Positions 22,791 to 33,598 of a stretch of DNA of 64,000 nt are shown piece by piece. The DNA is from Panaeolus papilionaceus. Its lineage: Eukaryota > Basidiomycota > Agaricomycetes > Agaricales. The stretch is from positions 1,364,001 to 1,428,000 of the forward strand of contig JADNRZ010000011.1 in the NCBI GenBank assembly GCA_015501605.1, read 5' to 3'. The stretch's first letter is position 1, and every line of letters begins with the position of its first letter. Under the pieces are notes generated by a model. That model had not been told where the DNA came from and did not search any database. It saw only the letters and a list, made by a program, of their open reading frames with translations. The position numbers were made by a program, and so were the translations under genes.

Positions 22791-25119
22791 ATGTCGCAGG
22801 TCCTCAAGCAAATCAAGACCTGGGCAACGTCCCCGAGCGTTGTTCTGAAATGCTTTCGTGTTTCCTTGTATGCCGCCATAGTGGGACTGGTGATGAGCAT
22901 TTCAGATATTCCTGAATTGCGTTACGATGGTAGATCTGGAGGGAACCTGCCCATTCCACGGACAGCGTTCTTAGGATGGGTTGTTGTGCACCTTGTCATA
23001 GGGTAAGATTTGGAATTTGCTTTATTTTTTCCACTGTGCAACGCTCATAACCATTCCAGCGTATTCGTCCAATTTCCGTTGATACTGGATACTCTATTTA
23101 TTGGTGCCGATGTTCCCAGTACGACAACTCTCTCTCTTCATATCCATTAATTTACATGGCATGATTCTCTCTAGTGCTTGCCAAGTTCAACCTCCCACTT
23201 GCATTCTCCTTATTGTCCGCGAAAGTTCTCGTCGTCAATGTTGTCGCAGTTTGGGTTCTGGTTGCTTTCCTCTCATTCTCGTTTATTTCCCGACTCCTCA
23301 TAATCTACGACTCGCTCGTCGAACACAAAGGGCTCTTTTGGTCATTTTCACCTGGAGGTGAACGCGTTAAAGATCCCGCAGGCTTCGTCTCAGTCTTCCT
23401 AGGTCGCTCAATCGTGCAACCACGCATCAGGTACAGAAATAATACTCAATACAGATCCTAAGGCTCATGACGTTTACTCTCAGTGGAGAGGGTCGAATAA
23501 TCCGCTCGTTGCGTGCCTTCTTTGCGTCACTCCTTATCGTTGGGATGTGCTTCTATGCAGCCTACAACTTGTTTTTAAACCCCATCAACGAAACCGTACT
23601 CATACCAATTAAAGAGATCACAGGAGAAAGTATTCCCTGGGATGTAGAGGTTGCTGAGCCTGTATGGAACATTATATTGGTAAATCATAAGCAATTGCCA
23701 CTGCAATACGATTCTGATGACATCCTAGGCGAGGCCAATCATCGACGCAGGATTACGAGCAAATCTGAGCACCAGCGGGGATTCACAATGGAACGCAACT
23801 ACTGATGGAAAAACAAGGGTCCAAATGTTTCACGACGCGGTAATCATAACGCCGTTGTGGGACAATTCGCGTGAGTGAACAAACATCGGTGTTTAACAAG
23901 TTGAAGTAATGTGTTTTTATCTTAAGAACCCAATAACTCCCCGCCGTGTACGCACAAGGACAATGCAGTCGTTCGATTTGCCCAAGATGTCCCTATCCGG
24001 AATGATTTGATTTCCATAACTTGTCCTGGACGAGGTCGGTTTTTGGATAATAAGGAAGATAAAACTGTATAGATATTGACTTTTATTTATAGTCAACGCG
24101 ACGCAATTTTTTGACGCTACCCCAGACCTCCTCATTCAAATTAATTTCACGACTCTGGGTGTTCCTTCAACAGAGATCACCAACACTTGGTCTAATATCG
24201 TTCAAATTTACGTAGGCTTCATTGACGATGAAGCCCGGGTATCTCGTTTTACTCAGTCGGTTGCAGTGCCTAGCAATGTCAATCAGCTCGTTGAAGTTGG
24301 AGTGATCCTCAGGGAAACGTTTGTCTCCCGTCTGTTTTCCACACTTGGAATGATTGATGTACGGAACTTCTTGACGCCTTTTTGACCCATCATCCTGACC
24401 ATGATTTTGCTTCTGAATTCAGCTCACGAATATTATTCCGCTGGCCGATATCAAACAAATCCTCCCAGATCCACTGGCATCAACCTCTTCGTCAAGTCCT
24501 GTGCGAATCGTAGACAATACGTCGACTGTCCGCTTGTTCACAACTATCAACATCAATGATCGAAAGGTACTGCAGGAATTCCGAGAAAAATCAATCTTGG
24601 GCGGTTTTGCAGCGGTTGGTGGTCTGTGGACATTCTTCGACGGTATCTTTGCATTTTTCTTTGGTCTAACCGTGTTTGCCATCTTGTTTGGTAAGCTTGA
24701 ACCCTTTATCCTGCCACGTCGATCTCACAAATTTCCCAGAATCCAAACCACTGTCAATCTTGGGAATGGTTCATGGCTGGAGACACAAGTCACTTACAAA
24801 AAAGTACTTCGACAAATATCCCAACCTCAAGCGAGATCTCGTCAGGCTCCAAGAAGAAAAAGGGTTGCTAGCGTTCTTGCAGGACAACTACGTCGACGCC
24901 GAACCTTTCCTCTCGACTATCCGAAGTGACCACCCAGAACTCCTTGCCAGTGAAAATAGCACTCAAAAGCAAATGGACCTCGAGAGTAGCCACCTTGAAG
25001 AGAAGCCCAGTCGATCGAGAGAAATTGATAATGTCAGGTTGGCTGGAAATGGGCTGGATAGAGGATACTCAGACGAAGTTGTTCCGTTGAACGGCATGGT
25101 CGAAATGCCTCGACATTAA
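22791..25119 (+). CDS. Multi-pass membrane protein of an unrecognised fungal family (intact tandem copy)
   Basis: Nine exons (22791-23002, 23060-23118, 23175-23430, 23484-23679, 23729-23870, 23927-24034, 24093-24358, 24423-24690, 24740-25119) encode 628 aa with every junction GT-AG and in phase. Hydrophobic segments lie at about 22-38, 60-88 (WVVVHLVIGVFVQFPLIL), 97-130 (KVLVVNVVAVWVLVAFLSF), 186-208 (ASLLIVGMCFYAAYNLFL) and 472-500 (GGLWTFFDGIFAFFFGLTV). Between the fourth and fifth is a ~260-residue polar domain with three cysteines and NxS/T sites, probably outside the cytosol. A short cytosolic tail (FESKPLSILGMVHGWRHK onward) closes it. The EFREKSILGGFAAVGGLW box before the last helix is strongly conserved with the copy at 25925-28363. 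I know of similar unnamed membrane proteins in Agaricomycetes but no function. Confidence 0.85.
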
Positions 25120-25426
25120 CGACTGTTTCATGATCCTTGATAATTGCATAGCATTGGTAATCGTTTCTTTCTCTCTAATCTTTCGTCACTCTGAGTTCAT
25201 GACGCACAGGTATTTATTGATTTAATTCCTGACATTTTTTATTTTTGGTATGCTTTGTAAATCGTCTCATGCATTTTTACGTCGATAATGTCACTTTTGT
25301 ATATTTGTCCGCAAGCTAGCTTGAGGACGCGGATAATTTCCGTCTCCCATAGTCCACTACCTACGCCCAGCCAGTGCCCATATCGGCAGTTCGCGCTGCA
25401 TCTATTCGTTGACTCGAAACACATCA

Positions 25427-25684
25427 ATGCACCACGCCTCTCCACATTTCTTGTCGACTCCTTATTTCACTCTTTTCATTGCCCTCGCGGTATTGTATTG
25501 CTCTATGTTCGTTGGAAGTGTACAGGGAAAAACAAGTAAAGGCAAATCGAGGATCAGTTTTCTCGAAAATGTGGTGAGCCCCTACCTCTGTTCGACTTGA
25601 CGACCCCTTTCACCGTACCTATTTGACATGATCTGAAAACTTTAGATTACCGTCAAGGGTTGGTTACTTCGGCACCCAAACTGA
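25427..25684 (+). CDS. Possible small signal-peptide protein
   Basis: Two putative exons (25427-25573, 25646-25684) with GTGAGC donor and TTTAG acceptor would give 61 aa: a hydrophobic N-terminal helix (FTLFIALAVLYCSMFVGSVQG) followed by a short basic tail. It lies between the intact and decayed membrane-protein copies. Nothing identifies a family, and a frame this short can arise by chance. Transcript evidence is needed to accept it. Confidence 0.3.
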
Positions 25685-25924
25685 GGATTTAAGCACTATC
25701 TATAGGCACACAACGTGGTTGTCACTGCCACACCTGGACTTCGTTGTCCGAAACTTTTGATAGGTATGCTGATTGCGACAATGACCGCAAATCCGTATTC
25801 GGCGTCGTTCCCATATCCCTGCCTTATAACGGGGGCACAAGAGTTGTGCACCTCAAGCTCCGTCTTTCGCTTACCCACAACCTATTGTGTTCCTCACTAT
25901 TTTCCATTGACGGTGAAAAAAAAA

Positions 25925-28363
25925 ATGGGAACACTCAACAGAATTGGGAAATGGTTTGCATCGCCTAGAGCGGTGCTTTGGTGCTTCAGGACATGCCTTT
26001 ACACCTTGTTTTTGTCTATGGTGCTGAGCGCCGTCGATATGAAAGTATTGTTGACAAATATTGACCTCGACGAACGACATCACCATTATCCATGAAGATT
26101 CGGATTTTTGTCTCAGCATGGGTCTTCTTTCACCATTTTGTCGGGTATGCCGCGACTGTTCGCTTTTGAAAACTCACCTAACGCGATCACGATTTCAGTG
26201 CCCTGCTACATTTTCTAGCAATGGTCGACGCGATTTGGTTCCGATAGATATTCCTGGTATGTGCAGTCATGATACATCTCATAGAACTTCGTTTTCCTAA
26301 TACACTATGTGTAGTCATGGTCCTCTTCACTATCCCATCAAGATCGTCCTCTATGACAGAAAAGTGCTGCTATTCAATGTCGTGTCAGCATGGATCTTAT
26401 TCGTTGTACTATGCTACACTTTTGTTGGGAGAGTACTCATAGTTCATGACCTGACCTCGAGAAGAGAATCACCCTTCCGGCTTTTTCATATCTCTGGCTA
26501 CAGTATTCGGAGCATGCAATCCTTTGTTGGGATGTTCATGGAACGGTCGCTGGCGAAGACCCGTATCAGGTTTGTTTCACCCGTCTTGTGATGCCAGAAT
26601 CTTCAAAATCACCATTTTCATATAGCGGCGAAGGTATAATTATCCGGTCATTAAGATCTATATGTGCTCTGCTTTTAATTGTTGGAATGTGCTTCTACGC
26701 GTTGCAAAATCTTATTTTGGCCCCCCTCACGGAAAGCATGGTCGGGCCTGTGAAGGAACTCAGGTCAGAAGGCTTGCCTTGGGATACCTCCTCCGATATC
26801 ATGGATCTGGGGTGGAACATTATCCTGGTACGTGATGTTATTTCTCTGGCACTTGTTTTTGTCCCGATTCTTTGCGACTCAAAAACAATCGAGAGCAATC
26901 GTTGATCAGGAAGACCGCAAAGAACTCGTCGATGATCCGTCATTTGTCAACGGGGCACTCAATTTAACAAAGGACATTCTCAAATATAATGATCCTCAAA
27001 CGTTCCATGATGCGGTGAAGATTACATCTTTGTGGGATCGTGGAAGTGAGTGACCCTTCCGACACAACTATATAGATTCTTGCGGAAAAATGAGTTTAAT
27101 CACAATCATTCATCCTATCCAGCGCTCGATCAGCAACCACCATGTGTCCACCAACCCGGAGAAGCTAAAAATTTGCCATACATGGTAGGAAGGGGGATGT
27201 ATCCTCTGAACCAATTTATATCCGTCCGATGCCCTTCTCGCCCTTCCCGACCGGGATTTGGTAGGCTCAAGATCTTATCTTGTCATGATTGCACGATTTT
27301 TATATTGTTTTGTGATACAGGTGGTATAGTTACCGCTTTCGACCATATCCCGGATCTCCTTATACAAATCAATTATACTTCCCTTGGAATTGCATCATAC
27401 ACGAACAGCAATCAATGGTCGAATGTTGTCCAGGTCTTCGCTGGTCTTGTCAGGAAGGATGCTGACGTTGTGAGGCACACCAAGCCATTCTCTGTGCCTA
27501 GCAATGTCAACTAGCTTGTCGAATTAAACTGGCTATTCAGGGAGACGTACAACTCGGCGGTGACGTCGTCATTAGGTGTTTTGGATGTGGGTGTTTTCCG
27601 TCTTCTTCTGCTTCTCTTGCACCTTTGTTCATTACGCATAATTTGTACAGTCGTCTAGAACCTTTGCCATAGCAGAAATCATCCAGATTCTTCCTGACCC
27701 GTTGACATCTACAACCGAATTTAGTCCAGTTCAAAGAGTTGAACATACCTCCACCGTCAGGCTTTTCACTACAGTTAGTCCGGGCGATGTCAGAATTCTG
27801 CAAGACAGTCGCGAGAAATCCGTGTTAGCCGGTTTCTCGAGTGTCGGTGGTTTGTGGTCGTTCGTGGACGGCATCATTGCATTTTCTTCGGTCTTACTGC
27901 GTTTGCAATTGTATTTGGTATGTCTGGCTTTTGACTCTCTGTATGAGCACTCGCTAATTCGTCTGTAGAATCAAAACCATTGTCGATATTCGGTTTTGTA
28001 CACGGTTGGAGGAAGCAAAAGCTGGCGGAGAAATATTCGAAGACTTATCCAGAGCTCCAGAGCGACATTAGTTTTCCTCGTCGTGAAGGTCTCATGGCGT
28101 ACCTGCAAGACTACTTCATTGACCTCGACCCACTGTTCCTCAACGGAACTAGCAACAACGATGCCAATTTAAACAAGTCCTTACACCAGACGGGCTATGG
28201 CCCCAGCTCTGTTGATTTGGGAAAAAGTATGCACGGTGCTGCTGAGCAAGGCTCCTTCATAAGTATCGGTGGAATGCCTGGCGCCAGCACGTCCAAAATT
28301 GTGCACCCACTAGCAGGAAGAGCTAAGGAACATATTCCTTTAACTCCAAAAAGGTTTCAATGA
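25925..28363 (+). pseudogene. Decayed tandem copy of the multi-pass membrane protein gene
   Basis: All nine exons of the neighbouring gene can be recognised in order and with the same intron positions. Lesions accumulate, however. There is a frame change near 26094 at the end of exon 1 and a one-base loss near 26235 in exon 2 (AIW then VPIDIP). The acceptor before exon 5 is no longer AG in the right phase (about 26890). A CAG-to-TAG nonsense lies at 27512-27514, where the intact copy reads NVNQLVE, and a one-base loss near 27884 falls in the last membrane helix. Between lesions the protein is well kept (SGEGIIIRSLRSICALLLIV, KSVLAGFSSVGGLWSFVDG), so inactivation is fairly recent. Sequencing error could explain one lesion but hardly all five. 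Confidence 0.82.
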
Positions 28364-29545
28364 TGCGCCAAATTTACATCTTAGACATAATTTATATTTT
28401 TAGTAAATATAACGGATTGTAATTTTAAATCTGTCGGATGTGTCTAAACATCCGCAGATGCTACTATCATTACACACCACTCGGGTCATTTTGAGGTAAA
28501 TCATTCACCACATTTTTATATGAAGCCCTATGGCTCTACAACTTGGAAGGTGTATATATTTGCCTCTTAATTCCTCGTAGATTTTTTAAAAATGAAGAAA
28601 TTCGAAGGGGTGGTTCAGTCGGAGCACATCCGATGGGACGAGGTCAATATTCACCACTCGGGTTGAGAATTTCTGCCTCTGTCACCCCAATGTCACATCA
28701 AATATCTGTCAAATTTCGCTTTCCGACCTCTTCACAATTGTTCATTGCGTTGACACTTGAGTTTGAAGCACATCAGCACAGCGTAAAAAAAAGTAAGGTG
28801 TTCATTGAATACAATAAAGCTATACACTACGTGAATTAAAGTATTGCTACTATAGGGGGATGCGATGAAATATGTAGAGGTGGTGTATGTGGGGAGCGAG
28901 AATAATGAGAAACATGATGATCGTTGAGGTACGTACCATGACCCTGCTGCCTGTGCGGAGTCTGAACATGCCGAACGTCTTTCACGCTCTGTCACCCAGT
29001 TTCCTACACCTTTTACTGTTGCTTAAATTTAAGAGCTAAATGTGCCTCTGTTGCTCCAGGATTTTGCACATCAATAGAATTATGGTGTATATCATCGCTG
29101 TTAAAATCTGGGAGCGACAGAACCATCTGATCGGATTAAATCTGGACAATCGTCTGAAAAGTCGAGCAATTCTGATGATTTTTGATGGTTCAAATACACG
29201 TATTTAAAATCCTTAGCTCGTCATCGTCTACATTCAGGAAATATTTTTTTATATCTGATATGTATAGTACTGTCTCTACATAAGAAAAAAATCCCAATAT
29301 GAGGGGTACTCAGACGGTCCCAAAAACTTCACCGACCCGACTGGTGAGTATGACCCGAGTGATGTGTAATGATAGTAATGGTATCGTTGCTGTCTCTCAG
29401 GTTTGTTGGCCGTGGGAGCTAGGCCATTATTAACGCGTTGATTGCAATTTGGCTTGAACCAGGACAATGAACTGACACCTTTTTCTCTAAATCTCATTTT
29501 TATTACATCGAACTACGGCACTCGGTAGGCTGCACTGATTCAATA
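28364..29545. other. Intergenic, no gene seen
   Basis: A/T-rich sequence between the membrane-protein pseudogene and the chromodomain-SET gene. The short frames present have no splice partners or family resemblance. The right part should hold the SET gene promoter. Confidence 0.45.
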
Positions 29546-32500
29546 ATGTCGGATACAGAAATGTACTCAAGCCTGTCCGAGGCTGAGTCGAAAGGCGGCT
29601 CAGAATCGGACAATGATTCTCTGTTCAACTCTGAATCTCGCGCTATGTCCCCCATAGCAGACATGGACTCAACACCTCGATGGAGGCCATCACCACCACC
29701 GCAGGAAACCTGGGATGATGTCGACCCAGATATGGAGTGGGGATATAAAATCGTTGGCGAAGAAGTTGACTATGATGGTGTTTCTTGGTAGGTTTCAGTT
29801 GTTTGAGCGTTTGCTTGACATTTGGTTAATTCTACTTCTGTTTAGGTATGAGGTAGGACCTCTTTTTATGATTTACGCAATAAGGTCACTCAACCCAAAT
29901 GTTAGGTCCGCTGGGATGATTGGACTCGGCCTGATGGCACCAAAACAACATGGCACCGCGCGGATGACAAGGAGACCGAAATCAATCCCTCACAATGGAT
30001 TGCGGAGCAGTCGAAGAAACGACAACAGCTAGCTCAGAATAACCTTGGGGTAGAGCTTCCCACATACCATCCCCCAGGAAGCTCGAACAATATTGACAAG
30101 AAGTGGACGCTTGCTCAAATCCCGCTAGCGTCTCCGGTGTTCGCTATTCATCTCCTACCCACCTGGTATCAATCGCAGGCCTTGGAGGAGAAGTCACAAC
30201 TTGCAAAGAAACAGCAGATGAAGAAGGGAGGGATTCCAAGCCGACTGGTGGAGTTGGCTGAGAGGAGAGAGAAAAGGAAACGATGGGCTGCACAAGACCA
30301 GGAAATGACTGAGGAAGAAAGGTCGGAATGGCTAGCAACATTGAATGGACCGTCGTTGGGTACATTCGGTTCAAGCCAAGCAACAACGTCGATGCAGTCC
30401 ATCGGACCTCCGCAACCTCAGTCGACGCTAACAGGATCGTCAACCCAAGGCGCGTTTTCATTTTATATTGAAGAAGACCTCAAGTTGACTCAATCCTCCT
30501 CGAATATAAATTCTTCTCCCGCGACTGTGTATCCCGCTCGTACACGACGACAGGCTATCGCCGAGGCTGAGAAGTCTATTATGAAAACATTTAAACCGCA
30601 TGTTCTTCCACCACCTATACCACCACCACCTATATCAACAACTCGGGAGGCGAAGAATGAAATTATGGAGACACCTATACCGCACATGCACGCTGCACCT
30701 CCAAAGGTCCCTCCACCCCTTACACAACCAAAACCAAAACCTGGCCCCAATTCTACTACAGCCCCAGCCCACCGTGTCATTTCGAACCATGTTCCTCACT
30801 CCAAGCACCCCAAACCCATTCCTCTGCCTCTTCCCAAACCAAGTTCAGATCCCTTTTCAAGGACTGTTATAATTCATACTAGGCTCCCCATCAAGGCTGA
30901 AAAGACACCTGTTTCCTTTAAATCCCTTCCCGTTGTCAAAGTTTCCAAACCTAAAAGTCCTAAGCTGGTCGTAGAGGTTGTCCTCCCTCCACTCCCGGCT
31001 TGGGCCCTACGTCTCAAACAAGCACAACCATTTCCCCCTGTGACGCTGTCGTGTACTTCTGCAACTTCAAATTACGCACCATCCACGACACCGTCGTCCA
31101 GTTCCGAGTCAGGGCTTTCAACGATTTCTTTCTCAAACTTTTCGGTGGACCGTAAAGGGAAGGGAAGAGAGAGACCGCAAGATACCATGTGCGTGTCCTT
31201 TTACCTAACTTATGATTAAGTTTACTCAATTCTGATACACCAGCCGCCGTTTATTGTCGGAGAAGTGGTCTGGCGTTGCTGCTCGTTATGGTTCAGCACC
31301 TATATCTATTACAAACGACATTGATGGTGACCTCCTTCCACTTGATGATTCTAAATTTACATATCTCGAGGAGAGATACATGCTGTGAGTTTGTTTCGTT
31401 GCTTTTCTTTTTCTTTTTTCTTTTTCGGCTTATGATTATGAGATGCTGACGCTACCTCATGATTCATTGAACGTAGGGACAAAGGAGTATACCCTACAGA
31501 CCTTGGATTCCTCGCATCGTGTTCGTGTATAGGGAAATGCAGACCAGCAACCTGTTCATGTCATGGACTCAGCGTCACTCCCATTTTCGATCGCGGAAAA
31601 CCAGCATTTGCGTACACTGACGAGGTGAGGATCCATTCAAAATACGGCTCATAATAATTGGTATATGGCTATGCTCAATGTCATAACCTCTTCTTTAGGG
31701 CCTCTTTGCCTTCAACCAACGAAGAGGCGAAGAAGTGGTTGAATGCAATCCACTGTGCAGTTGCCCTAAAGAGTGCCGAAATCGTGTTTCTCAGTGGCCA
31801 CGAGATTTCCCTGTTGAGATATTTAAGACCAAGAGGAGAGGGTGGGGAGCACGGTCTCCTGTAATTATACCCAAAGGGAAGGTTTTGGGCTTGTATACCG
31901 GGTATATTTCCTTTTTTCCCCTAGGGTTTGTGGGTCAATGGCTTATTGTAATGCCCCTTTTTATTTGAATAATCTCAGGTTAATGATGTGAGTATTTTTC
32001 TGCGTCATGGACGCTGAGTGCTGATACATATTTGATTAGAAAGAGAGAGAAGGCGAAGGAGATACCAGAGGAGGAAGATGGTTATTATTTCGATTTGGAC
32101 CATGACGAGTGGGATTCTGCCACTGCTCACTCTATTCTCCCTGAACATGAGCAGTTTACGGTTGACTCTAGAGTGCATGGTAAGCACCGCTGTATTTTTA
32201 CTCCTTTGCTTGTTCTTATTCTTATTTATTGCATTGCAGGCAACTGGACGCGGTTTATCAAGTCAGTGAAATTGTGCCGTGTGCCCTCGTCGACTGTTGT
32301 TGACCGTTGGTTTCTAGCCATTCCTGTTCTCCTAATCTTGCGGTATACACCGTTGTACGGGATGTCCCTCCATCAGTGTGTTTTTTTCGTATTGTCTATC
32401 AACCATTATCTCTAATAAATTTTGTCCAGACTGGAAAGGGATTTATTGCATTCTATGCAACAACCGATATACCAGCCAATACTGAATTCATGGTTGACTA

Positions 32501-32795
32501 TGACCCAAACTCAAATCACACTCTTATGCTTCTACGCGATAAATTGTACAAAACGCCTGCCTCGTCCCAAAAGAAAAGCAAAAAATCCAAGAAGGGCAGG
32601 GGTGGGTACGCAGCTTCTCGTGCAGAGCCTCTGGCGTCTGCGTCTTCTGCGACCCAATCACCGTCTGTGTATCATGAGAGTTGGCGGGAGTTTGTCGAGG
32701 CGAGGAGGGCCGTGGGTGAGTTGGAGGCGTCAATTATGTGTGGATGCGACGAGGAATTGTGCAGGGGTTATATTTATGTGCATTTGAAGGATTAG
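29546..32795 (+). CDS. Chromodomain-SET histone H3K9 methyltransferase (KMT1/Clr4 type)
   Basis: Eleven exons (29546-29787, 29846-29852, 29906-31188, 31244-31384, 31477-31624, 31699-31901, 31979-31987, 32040-32179, 32240-32261, 32318-32375, 32430-32795) encode 872 aa. Exons 2 and 7 are microexons of 7 and 9 nt that restore YE in the chromodomain and GLM in the SET domain. Residues ~65-115 form a chromodomain ([20 protein letters not shown]). A long Pro/Ser/Lys-rich linker follows to ~510. A pre-SET cysteine cluster ([28 protein letters not shown]) precedes the SET domain: [45 protein letters not shown] post-[11 protein letters not shown] closes the protein. This is the architecture of H3K9 methyltransferases that nucleate and spread heterochromatin. 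All catalytic motifs are present. The linker is longer than in yeast Clr4. Confidence 0.92.
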
Positions 32796-33598
32796 ATTGT
32801 CGTTTATTAGTTAATTTTCCGTAATTTTCACGATGTAAATAGAATGTTTGATGTACTAGTGGACGATCCAGACCCGAATACATGTCAGATTATGCAAGCT
32901 ATTTCTGTGGTACAGACGTTGGCGCTGTATGTCAAGAATTGATAAGTATGGACACACCCGTAGTGTTCACGAGGCAGTTATCAATCTCGTGTCATGCCAA
33001 CATAAACTGAGCAAGATTGTTTAAGCAATACTAGTAATTCTGGAGCCTTTCAATTGTGCATTTGCACACGAGGAAGCCAATTGTCTACACCTGTTTCCCA
33101 GAGGCCCCACGGTGTACAGATATGGCGGACTGCGCCAGTTGAAACCCAAGTCCGACATTTGTCCGTGGCTCAGAGGTTACTCAGAGGGGTTGGATCGGTT
33201 TTGGTTGTGGGGTGCCAGTCAGTCAGTCGACGTGAATCCCTCTTTCCGTAGCGCTACAGGCGTGTGTACACCTTGGCCCAGCAAGGATGGGTATTTTTGA
33301 GAAACCTGAGAAGTCCTCATGATATTGACAGTGAATTTTGAAGGCTGATCTCAGTCACAGCAGAGCTATGAGCCCAAGACATCCGGTCAGCAAGACCATT
33401 CCAGACGTCCATTCAAGCTTAGATATATAGAATAAACTTTGTCAGGAGGTCAGTGAGATGAGAGATAAGACAATCTGAGGTGGTGGTAATGGTAAAAGGT
33501 CAAAAAAGTCTTGATTCACGTGTGACAGTTGCCAGTGTGCGAGTCAAATGGCTAAGAACAGCTTTTAAAGGTTTTGACTCTCTTGTCCACTGTCCTCC
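32796..33598. other. Intergenic, promoter of the RING-H2 gene
   Basis: 3' flank of the SET gene and upstream region of the large RING gene. Only short frames are present; none is supported. Confidence 0.45.

Noticed and set aside
30490..30780. Glycine-rich minus-strand frame opposite the SET gene linker
   Set aside because: Antisense of a proline-rich coding stretch; a composition artefact.
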